From: Asterias rubens
Taxonomy: Eukaryota > Echinodermata > Asteroidea > Forcipulatida > Asteriidae
Assembly: GCF_902459465.1 (NCBI RefSeq)
Contig: NC_047062.1
Coordinates: 32,296,673 to 32,360,672 of the forward strand
Direction: 5' to 3'
DNA: 64,000 nt
In this document: one piece after another, positions 13,301-25,600 of the stretch
Layout of the letters: the number at the start of each line of letters is the position of its first letter
How positions within the stretch are numbered: position 1 is the stretch's first letter
Translations under genes and position numbers: made by a program
The notes under the pieces: model-generated
Database searches by the model: none
Told to the model about the DNA's origin: nothing
The model's input: the letters and a program-made list of their open reading frames with translations, nothing else

Positions 13301-16300
13301 TGTTGAATGGTCAGACAGTAGGAGGGTTGACTTTGTACTTTGCACACGCATTTATCAATGAATGGTCAGACAGGTAGTTGACTGTGTACTTAGTACATGA
13401 ATTCATAATTGAACGGTCGGACAGTTGGAGGTTTGACTTTGTACTTTGCACACGCATTTATCAATGAATGGTCACACAGTAAGAGAGCTGACTTATTACA
13501 CACTTTCATCATTGAATGGTCACACAGTAGGAGGGTTGACTTGGTACATGCATTCATCATTGAATAATCAGACAGTAAGACAGCTGCCCTTGTACAGGCA
13601 TTCATGGTTAAATGGTAAGATGGAGGGTTGACTGCGTACTTTTTACACGAAATATCCATGAACGGTCAGACAGTAGGAGGGTTGACCATGTACATGTATT
13701 CACCATTGAATGGTCACGGAGTAGGAGGGTTAACTATGGATACTATCAACACCTGTCAGTGAGATTAAAACATAATTTTCTAAACTGTTTTAACCTTTAC
13801 CTTATAGAGAGTTCTTTCCTGACAGATTGCAGCTGATCCAATGTGATCAAGAAGACACTAGTATCCTGCTGTAACCTGCAAACAACGTCAACAAACTCTG
13901 CCGTGTCTTAAATTGTACTTTCAGATTTGTCAACATTCAAAATGATTCATTTAAAGACAATGGACACTATTGGTAATTGTCTTCTTACTTGGTGTATCTC
14001 AACCTATGCATAAAATAACAAACCTGTGAACATTTGGACTCAATTGGTCATTGAAGTTGCAAGAGGGTAATGCAAGAAAAAACACCCTTGTTGCACAAAT
14101 GTGTATGCTTTCAGATGCCTAATAAAAAGCTTCAGAATATTTTGCCAGGTAGATTATGTTCTATGGTGTTGCTTTTTATTCTACTACCACAGAGTAGATT
14201 CTGACTTACCTGGTATCCTTGCTAACCCTGGTTCCCATCACACACACCTCCAATAACTGATTGATATGATTAGACACAGCTCGCAAAGTGGACGTCATTC
14301 TGGGCTCAGTTCTCATCTGATCTAACCACTGGTTGCAAAGATGCTTTATGAAGATTGAGATGATCATTGGTTTGCCTTCTCCTAGAGTCAGAATGCTGCT
14401 AAACATCTACACAGGAATTATAGGGAAAACAAAGCATAGCTGAGTTGGTAGAGCCCTGGCACATAAACCATAAGGTCTTGGGTTCAAATCTCACTCTAGT
14501 CAATCTTTATTGAATGCTTTATGAAGATTGAGATGATCATTGGTTTGCCTTCTGTTAATGTCAGAATGCTGCTAAACATCTATACAGGAATTATAGGGGG
14601 GACAAGGGATAGCTGAGTTGGTAGAGCCTTGGCACATTCACCCGAAGGTTGCAGGTTCAAATCCCGCTCTAGTCAACACAACAAGATAGGTCAGTTGGTA
14701 GAGCACTGGCTAGTAAACCAAGGGGGTCTTAGGTGCAAACCCTGCTCTAGTCAATCTGTACTGGATGCTTATTGAAAATTGAGATGATCATTGGTTTGCC
14801 TTCTCCTAGAGTCAGAATGCTGCTAAACACAACAAAATAGGTCAGTTTGTAGAGCACTGGCTAGTAAAACCATAGGTATTAGGTTCAAAGCCAAACTAAC
14901 TCCTAGAACAAGGAGCCATTCTAAACCCTGCCTGGTGCATGTTTCCCTCCATCCTACAATATAGACTGTTTTAAGAGGAATATCAGTTATTTTTCACATT
15001 TAATAATTTTTCTTCTTGTAGCTTCACACCAAGAGTGGCTTTTAACCTTGTTTGTGAAGAACTTAATAATAATTATAATAATGATCAGTTTTTATGTAGC
15101 GCTTTACACATCCAAAGGGCATCTTAAAGGGCTTCCAACATTATTACCCCTGGTCACTGCGCCTTAATTCATTCCTTAAACCATCTCAGCTCCCTGGGGA
15201 GTATACAGCCTATATAACAAACATGTGCTACTAAGCTAAATCAATCACAAGAACCATCTCTGCCCTCACAGGTACCCATTTACCCTGGGTGGTGAGAAGC
15301 AATTATAGTAAAGTGTCTTGCTGAGGGACACATGTGTCACAATCAGGACTTGAACCCAAACTCTGCTGAACCAGAGCTTGAGTTCGGTGCTCTTATCTCA
15401 TCCAAGACACCCCACAACTTGCATACATTTTTTAAACCTGAGAATCTGAATTTACCTTTTCAACAGCATCATGCGTCTTGGGGTCTTCGGAAACCAGGAA
15501 GCAATGTTGGAAGATCAACTCGATCACAGCAGAATAAAGAATCCAGAATTTCTGTGCTTTGCCTCTCCATTCATCCTGTAGAGATGACCAGGCTGCGTCG
15601 ACGACATCTAGGCAAAGTGGTGTAGACTCATCAATCACCTTGGTAGTACAGATACAAGTAAGAGCAGTTTATTATTTATCCATTAGACACATGAATCTTT
15701 GTTTGCATCTTGTAATATTGCAGACAATACTGTTAGTAAGCCACTGTATTTTCTGTGGAACGTCATTGACGACCAAATCAAAGATCAGCCTACTGTGGGT
15801 CATTTTAAAGCCTTGTTCAAAAGAGCACACATAATAATAATAATAATAATAATAATTGGTTTTTATTATTTCGCTTTTCACACCCAAGGGCTTCTCAAAG
15901 CACTCCAACATCATTGCCCCTGGTTACTGGGCCATATAATGCATCCCTTGTAAAAGCCATCTCAGCTCCCTAGGGGTACAGAGAAGTAATTATATTTTAA
16001 GCGTCTTGCTCAAGGACACAAGTGTCACGACCGGGATTCGAACCTACACTCTGCCTAACAGAAACACCAGAGCTTGAGCTTGGTGCTTTTGTCCGCTCGG
16101 CCATGACCTCGCTCATTATGTGACTTAGCTGTCTCTCCTGACTTATTGCTGCTGCTTTTAATATCTTTTTAATTCATTCAGTTATTATATATTTTCTAGA
16201 AGGGGCCCCTAATAAAAGAACAAAATTAACAAATAAAAAAGTTTAAACAGTTTTCATCAGCATAATTACCTTGCTAACCAGCAGCTTAGCACACTGAAGT

Positions 16301-19300
16301 AATGGAACCGCATCAGGACCTTTGACTAATGACAAATCTCTCAAACACGCAGCCAAGATGGTCTCATGAGGCTGGGCACCAGGGAAAGACAGACTACCAG
16401 CATGGTCTCGTCGTAGTAAGACACTAATACACTGCCATCTTGTGCATAGTAGAAGGCTAGATATCTTACGTGTAGTGGTTGTATCTCCACTAGCAAGGCT
16501 GTGGAGTTCAATTAATGACATTTACTTTTTATTTTGTTTCATTCATTAACTCTGGTTGTGAAACCAGGCAAGGACCCTAAGAAAAGTTTTTAATCACTGT
16601 ACTAGCCAAGAACCAAATGAAGATTGAGAGTAAGACAATGATGGAAGCTTCAGTTTTAGATGTGGGAGGAAAAACCCAGAGAATTTTTTCAGGGAATATA
16701 ATACACACACAGTCAGTGATTGAAAACCTTATCTCCATAGAGCTCCTGATTGGATTTGAATTGGGGTTCCAGAGGTAGAAAACTACACAACAAGGGTAAC
16801 TGACTGGGTAAATTTTAAAAATTATTGAGGGTTTGAACAAAACAAAAATTGACATGACCTAATAATGGATACAATGTTTTTATGTTTTCCAATTAGTGCG
16901 TAGCGTAAGTTCCATTTTTGCAGACACAAATCAAACTCAATTTCTAAAACTCAGTTTCATCGTTCTGTGGGCCGACCGAAGATGCGCTGGGTATAGACAA
17001 CATCCGAGAATGGTCGGGTTGTGATACCACTAAACTCAAAGCAACAGTACTGAAAATACGGGCTAAGTGAGCGGTACCAGTGATTCGAACAGGGGTACAA
17101 TTAAAGGAGGAGACCAACTTCCTATGTCTACTAGAGAGAACTAAACAGCTTTGTTTTACTTACCTGTAGTCTGAGTCAGCCTTCATGGTAACTTTATCAG
17201 CTTCCACGGTAACCAATGGCAATAGTTTATTCCACGGTAACACTAGAGAATCAGTCACTGACGATGACTGTAGTAACCAGAGTAACAAACTACAAGACAC
17301 AAAAGTCTGGAAACAGCTCAACTTTGCATCTCTCTGCAAAAAAAAAAGAGGAAAAATATTAAGGAATTCTTAACTCGAATCCCCTTCTCTTTATGAAAAG
17401 TGTACTGAGTTATTTTACATGCATTAAAACACACAGATTAATGTCTCCACCGAAGGACCGAAGGAGAAAGTAATTTTGGTTAAATGTCTTGCTCAAGGAC
17501 ACAAGTGCCATGACTGAGAACAGAACCTACACTTTGAAAACACCATTTCATGGCTCTGCTTACCGCCGAATTCTGCGCTTACGACCACGATTCCCCGCTT
17601 ACTTGCAAGCGCGAAATTTCTGCGCTAGCCTTGTAAGCGTAGAATGCCTAGTAACGTGGAGTACGCACGCGCAGACGCCAAAATTCGCCACTAACCCGTG
17701 AAATAGGCTTGCCATAAGCACAAAATTCCCTGCTTCCATAAGCGCCGATTCTGTGCTTACGGTAAGCAGAGCCATGAAATTGGGCCCAGAACATGGGTCT
17801 AGTGCACTAAACAAGGGTTGGACTTGACAGGCATTTAACACAAAGGGTTTGTGGGTTTCAGACAAGCCTTTTAACTCCTATTCTTCTTTGAAGCCTATAG
17901 CCCTTTTCATACTATCTCTTATCCCCGTAAAACACAGCCCCGGGGAGGCTCTGGCAGTTTTTATACCGATTTTTTTATACACAATATCAACCTCCACCCT
18001 CGCAGGTACCCATTTATACCCCTGGTAAAGAGAAGCAATTTTAGTAAAGTATTTTGCTAAAGAACACAAGTGTCATGAGCGGGATTCAAACCCACACTCC
18101 GATGACTTAACCAACAGAAATTGAATTCTATGCTCTAAACCACTCGGCCATGACAAACTAAAAGATTGATCACTAACCTCTCTACACTCAGTGCCTTGAG
18201 TCAACAGCAACAGGCAACAGTCTAGTAGTCTGGTCCTTCCGTTCCTGATGACTCCTGCAACACACCCAGAGACCCCCAGACTCCTCACCATAAATGTACA
18301 TACAGAATCCAGGACAGAGATGTAGAGAGATACACGACTGATATCTGAGGTCTGGAGAAAGAAAACAAAATTAAAGTGAACAATTAATGGTTGACACTGA
18401 CCATTAGAGCCTTTCTTAAGATACTGGACGCTATTGGTAATTGTCAAAGACCTGTATTCTCACTTGGTGTATCCCAACATGCATATAGAAACAAACCTGG
18501 GAAAACCTGGGCTTAATTGGTCATTGAAGTTGCAAGAGAATAATAAGAAGAAAAAAAACCCTTGTTGCACAAATTTGGTGTGCTCTCAGATGCCTAAAAG
18601 AGGTGCAGGCCTGAAATATTTTAATATTTGAGTGAGAAAGTTTGTTTTTATGCCAACAATTATTTTGAGTAATACCAATAATGCCCAGTGCCTTTAACAC
18701 ACAGGACCATCAGCTTTATGTCTGACACCCAGTACACCTTTATCATGCTGTCACCATCTTGGTCATGTTCCCTGTTTCCATACAAGTAATGAATGCTAAC
18801 ATTCAGTGCGCAAACATGGCACCAGACTATTATTTCGTCCAGCCTCAGTTTGGTTACAATGATTTGGAATGGATTATAGTCAAGATGGCATACCGTGATA
18901 AAGGTCTATACCCCATTGTACACTTTGTATGACAGTAAGAATGCTGACTACTTCAAACGGCCCCCTATTTCATGTCTGAATACATACCTGAGCCAATTCC
19001 GCAGATAACAGCCGTCTAGCAATGAAGGAGAAGATTTCTTCCAAGCACGGTGACAATAAGATGCTTAATTCTTTCCTGACTTCATCTATGGAGAAAATAA
19101 TATACCACACCCAATTATAAAAAGTTGTAAGCAGAAAAATGTACTAACAAAATTGAACAAGAGAAAAAGCAAGATAAGATTGGAATGCATGACCAAGTGA
19201 TGAGCAACTGTCCTTGATGAAAAGTAAAGCTCACATTTTCTCTCCATTTTGTTTTAGCCTGGGTTACTATCTGGCTTTTGTTTATTCTTTCAAAATATTT

Positions 19301-22300
19301 CTCATTTGACTCATGACTTGGACTTAACCTTCGTGATTCATGACCAGAACTCGAACTTGACCCAAATGTCTCAGGACTCGGACTAAAGAATTGAGGACTC
19401 AAGGATTAAAGGGATGGTCAGTGCTGCCCATAACGGTCAGGGCAACCTCTGAGGGAGCAAATCATCAATAGAGTCATTACCTGAGATGTCCTGCCCACTC
19501 TCATCCCTGGCTGGTTTAAGATGATGTAAGATACTGCATACAAGCTGTAAGGAGGCATCCGTCTTATTGATGGGTAGATAGATGTGGCTGTTGATGCTAC
19601 TAAGGACATGAGTCAATGGTTCTAAGATCGTCTGAAGGAACGAAGACGGACTGGGAGGTTGGCTGAAAGAAAGTCAAACATAAACAGGCATGATATTTGG
19701 TCCTCGGAAAAATAGTACGGAAATAACAAATTTGTTCTGTATGTTTTCTAACCCCATTTATGTATTTCCACTCCACTGCTTATGTTTCACTAATATACCT
19801 GTAATAATAATAATAACCCATTTTATATAGCGCTTTTCACACCCGGAGGGCGTCCCAAAGGGCTTCACACTATTACCCCTGGTCACTGGGCCTTAAACCA
19901 CTCCTTAAAACATCTCAGCTCCCTGGTGGGGAGTATGCACTGTTCATGTTTGTTGTGTTGTCATTTTAGCCTTTGAGAAAGACTCTGCTAGGGTTGAAAC
20001 GTCAGGCCATTAAACTATTTCTTGCATTTATACCATCGATCCATTTGGTTGTTAAGTTGTTTGCAACAGCTAATTCTATTTTCTCAAAATAATTTAAGAG
20101 CACAAGGGCTGACCTACTTGTTCCAATGGTGCATGGTTTAATACATTTGTCAGGCTTTTTAAAGGCACTGGGCACTATTAGTAATTACTCAAAATAATGT
20201 TTAGCTTAATAGGAGACTTTCCAACGCTAGGTGGCAGCAGACATACCGGGTAAGTTTCCATTGTTTACGTAGTTCTGAACATGCGCATAATTCTGAGAAC
20301 AATGGATTTACCCGGTAAGTCTGCTGCCCTCTATCGTCCCAGAAAGTCTCCCATTGGTAACAAGCAATGGAGAGCTGTTGACAATATAAAACACTGTGAG
20401 AAACTGCTCCCTCTGAATGAAATTACAAAGTTTTGAGAAAGGGGTAATTTCTCAATCAAGTACTAAAACACTACAGGCCTGAAGCCCTTTATTAGGCATC
20501 TGAAAGCACACAAACTTTTGCAACAAAGGGTTTTTTTCTTTCGTTATTCCCTTGCAATTTGGATGACCAATTGAGCTCAAATTTTCACAGATTTGTTATT
20601 TTATGCCGATGTTGGGATACACCAAGTGAGAATACTGGTCTATTGACAATTACCAAATGTGTCCAGTGCCTTCACCCCTCCGAATGTTTTAAATTCCTTC
20701 TAGATGACATGCAATAATTATGACAATAATTTATTGATTTATATTGCTCTCATTCCATAATGTACACAAGCGCATAACAAAATAATTAGAGAACGATTAA
20801 AAAGCTAAAACTCACGATTCCATCCTTTCATAGTGAGAGTCCGCCGAGAGTAAGATCAAACAAGAGACTCTACAAGACTCTGCTACGTCACCAAGATCTA
20901 CACGAGCAGTTGATACAGATGGGTCAAAGGTCATCAAGTTGGTGACCTCTGACCTAAGTGTTGCTATGATGTCACCATTGGAGTTAAATAGCTGGCTGTC
21001 TCTGTTTGCTCCAAACCACTGGCAAACCTGGAAAAAAGAGAATCACAAGTTAGATTTTTACGTTGGACCAGTAAATGTTTTGAGTCAAGTAAGAAATCCC
21101 TCCTTCGCAAATTGAACTTAATTTTTTGCCATTTCATTAAGTCTGGTCGTGAACCCAAGGACTCTCAGAAAAGTGATTTAATCACTGTACTAGCCAAAAA
21201 CCGAATGGAGAGAAGACAAAGAAGGAGTTTTGAGTCTTAGATGTCAGAGGAAAACCCCAGAGAAATTTTTCACCCACGAATCAGGTTGGGACGAGATTCG
21301 AAAGCGAGGAACTAGAAATGTACTAATGTCTTTGGGTTGCACAAGGAAAACATTTACCTGGTTGAATGGCTTCTGACTGGCACCCCAGGAAAAAAGATAT
21401 TGAGAATTTTAAGTCCCGAAATCAAGCATATGAAAGCCACAACTTCGTGTGACAAGGGTGTTTTTTCTTTCAATATTATCTCGCAACTTCGACGCCCGAT
21501 TGAGCTCAAATTTTCACAGGTTTGGTATTGTATGCATTTGTTGAGATACACCAAGTAAGAAGACTGATATTTGACAATTACCAAAGGTATCCTGTGTCTT
21601 TAACACAGAGAATTTAGTTTTTTGTCCCGCTCTAGTCAGTTTTGCTTTGTTCAACCCAAAATTATTTTCTAAACTTTACCGTCAGGAATGTTATTGCCCA
21701 AATGACCAGAGCACTACTGTAAAGTGCATTGAGACGGTTATTGTAAAATGCGCCATATAGACGATGTGACCTCTGACGTCACTCAAAATATTGACGAAAA
21801 CCACAACATGATTCGGCGCATACTGCCGGGCAAAATCGTTTTGTTTTGGCAGCCAGCTAGAAAATACAAGCAATCTTACCATGACTACTTGCCTTTTGCC
21901 CGGCGAAACATGAAGTGTACAGTGTTTTGTCAACAGAGGGCGGTTTGAATGTAAACATAGGTCACATCGTCGATAAGATTTAGGTTGTTATTAGAATTAC
22001 ATTTTGTTTTAAAGCCATTGGACACTTTCGGTAAACAGTATTGTCCAAGGCCCACACTTTGTGTATCACAACTTCTATATCAAATAACAAACATGTGAAA
22101 ATTTAGGCTCATTGGTTATCGGAGTCGGGAGAAAATAACGGGAAAACCCACCCTTGTTTCCGCACATTTTGCCGTGTCATGACATGTGTTTATTGATATT
22201 GTTTGAATGTTTTCTCAAAAAGTAAAGCATTTCATGGAATAATATTTCAAGAGAAGTCTTTCCCCATTACCTTCTGTAAACCCTCAAAGTTATTTGTAAA

Positions 22301-22597
22301 TCTGTGAACTTAAAAAAAAAATTATGTTCTGAAAGTGTCCAATGGCTTTAAGCAATTTGAGACTGTACCTGGTTCCATAGATGACTTCCTCTAACCAAGC
22401 AGTCGTTTCTACTGAAGATTCCCAGCAAGTTAGAAAGTTGATGAAGAGTAGTGTTGTCTTTATCTAGTAGCTTGAGTACAGATTCAATCATTAGACACTG
22501 CACAACACTCCGATAGCTGACGGACAACATGCTGATACATGAAAACTGCATCTCTCTGAAAACAAACACAGAAACAAATGTCTAGAACTCTGTCTCT

Positions 22598-22651
<54 letters not shown>

Positions 22652-25600
22652 CATCCATCAATCAATCAATCAATCAATGACTGCTTCTATCAGGGTGCAT
22701 TTGGGGTTTGAATAATGTCTGGTACAATGACTTACTTTGTCACAAGTTACCGCTATTCAAGTAATAATCAGGGTAAATTTGTAAATATTTGGGGTTAAAC
22801 AGAGTAAAATTGACTTTCTACTATCATTTTCTTCAAGTCGTGTATTAAGTTTAGTATAAATCTGTGGACATTTTGAAAAAGTACCTGAATCCTTAAAGCA
22901 AAGGAAGCCACAGTGGTCTAGGCACGGCCTCATTACCTCAACAACTGAAGTTCAGCAGCTCCCCATGCATTGTATTCTGGGAGACTGGTTAACGTCTCAA
23001 AGATGAATGTCAAACTAATTGGACTCCAGGATTGCTGGGAGACGGCCAGAAGAAAGTTGCGCAGAAAAACTGTTATCAAAACAAAAAATATATTAACATT
23101 TATTTATTTTTAAATACACATCATAGCTGTCTATGAAATTCTTGTGGAGAAGGCTGCTAAGAATTTGCAGAGCAAGAAATCGATTCATCTTGAATTTCAC
23201 AAAGCACTAAGATTCATTTGTACACCTATCTTACAAGAACTGCACTGGATCCTGATATCTTGTATGCGCGGCCAAACAGATGAGCAAATGAAACCTTCTT
23301 TTGGAAAAGAGGAGAAATAAATGAATTTTTGAGGGTTTGGGTTCATTTCAACTCTTAAAATATTCACTTGATCATTTTCATCATTTTTTATGTACCTTCT
23401 GTTTGACATGTTCCGAGCACGGCGACAAGTTTGTTGATGAAACCTCTTAATGCCACAGCAACAGGTGGCCTTGACCCTAACGAGGTCACAGCTTGACCTC
23501 CATATAGATTGTCATCACAAAGAACAGGGAGCACCGTATTGAAGAAAAACTGCAAAGGGTAAAAAGATGGATTTGGGTTTAAACAAGATAAATTGACTGG
23601 AGTGGGACTTGAAACAACAACCTCCAGATTTAATAGATGTTAAATTTGCATTGGGATAAAGAATACTCATTTTAGTTTTTACCCATACACCGATGTGTGT
23701 TAGCACTGTGAAAAACATCACAGACATATTACTCGGGTGGGATTCGAACCCACGACCTTTGCAATTCTAGAGCAGTGTCATACCAACTAGACCACCGTGA
23801 TTGCCCGGTAGCTAGAGGCAGCTCGAATCCTATGTTCTAGCAGCGGGTACTGCCAGATTAACGTACCGCCACTCTACCAACTGAGCTATCCAGCTCTATT
23901 TAGACAATATCTTTGTTCAGGGGTGTCAGTCAGAAAATTCTGCTTGCGAGCGCGAAAGCTTGCAAGCGCGAAGCCTGCCCACATGTATGTACATTTATTT
24001 GTGATTTTAAAAGCAATACTCAGCAAACTGGGGCGTTCTATAAAGGATTTTTTTTGAAGGGGGGGGGGGTTAAAAAAAAAAAAAATCAGTAAAATAATTG
24101 AGAATTACGACCCTGCTTACAAGCCTGTTGACTCACCTCTACTCCACCTTGTTGTATCATAGGGCAAGTGTTGATATCTAAATGTAGGTACTGGAGGAGA
24201 CCCCATTGTAGCACTGTCTTGGTTTCATGAACGAAGCTTCTTGAGAAGAGAATGGTCAGCCAAGAGGTGTGGAGCATCGCTTTGACTCCTGACAAAGAGA
24301 ATCCAAGAAATATTGGACGCATATTAGTATTCATCTCAGAATGAAAAAGTATTGTGGATGAAATTTGAAAGATATCAATATAAACCACAAGGGAAACTGA
24401 CTGGGTAAAATTTGAAATCGGGGGGTGCCTGTCAGAAGCCATTCAACCGTTAACTGCCGAACAACGATATTGACAAAATAGGGACACCGCCAATATAGGG
24501 TTAGATAGCTCAGTTGGTAGAGCGCCGGCACGTTAATCCGGAGGTCGTTGGTACGAATTCCACTCTAGTCAATTCTTTGTTCAACCACAAAAAGAAATTT
24601 GAAAGAAATACCTGAGGTAATCTATGCTTGTAAATGGCAGATTTAACAGTTAGCTTCATATCTTGACCAGCAACAGTCAGGCCTGATACTTTATGGAGGC
24701 AATGAAGGCGATTGCCTCCATGCCCCATAGTCATTGCCTTGGTGCCCTTGAAATACTCATGTAGATGTTTACACTTTCCTCATAGGCTGCCCTTTACCAA
24801 GGAGAAAATGCCTTGGTGTCCTTACCCTTTTAAAAACGAAGCATACCGGCCTGCAGAGTCCAGCATCCTCCTTAAGATGATCAGAGCATACCGATTGAAT
24901 AGTTGAGTTTTACACTTGGTGCTACCGCAAACCTCTCTTGATTATACTCCCACCATGCGAAATTTTAAATCCCACGTACAGAGTATAATAAAAAGCATAC
25001 TAAGCTTGAAAATAATAAAAATGTGTGCTGACTTGCCTGACTGACTGGTGGAGGCAGACTGTATGAGAGATTTCAGTCGGGGCATCACTGGCATCACAAC
25101 ATGAACCTGATATAAGAAAAAGAAGCAGTGTAAACAGGCAACAAAATAAGCCTTAAATTAAAAGACAAGTTCTAAAATACTGTGTTTGGTCAGTGCTGGG
25201 CCCTATTTCCGATTTAGCTGTTTTATTTAATAAAATACTGTTTAACACTTTCTTTTTGCGAAGCTAAGAATGAGTGGTATGGGTCACAGTCGCAACAGTG
25301 TCACCTTTATGGGGTGTTGGCTGGTAATCTGTTTCTACTTAAAGCATGAGTTTCCTGTGCTTTTCAGGATTTTCTGGAGCGCAGTGCCTGGTGTGGTATC
25401 ATACTCTGGAAATCACACACTCGCAGTGTCTTGACGCACATCGGGTAATCGCCGACACTGTCATACACAAGCTGATGGTTCATGAAGATCCCTTGCATTG
25501 GCTGCCATGGCTGTAGACACACAATGGAAATGGGCATTTGTGTGTGCTGCACACAACACTCAGCTAATGATAGGTCTTTCTCACTGCTAGCAAGCATGTT

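Noticed and set aside
24613-24680. Minus-strand frame [17 protein letters not shown] with a GTATTT donor-like site, lying between TARBP1 exons 3 and 4
   Set aside because: Exons 3 and 4 join directly in phase and match vertebrate TARBP1 without a gap; including this piece would break the frame.
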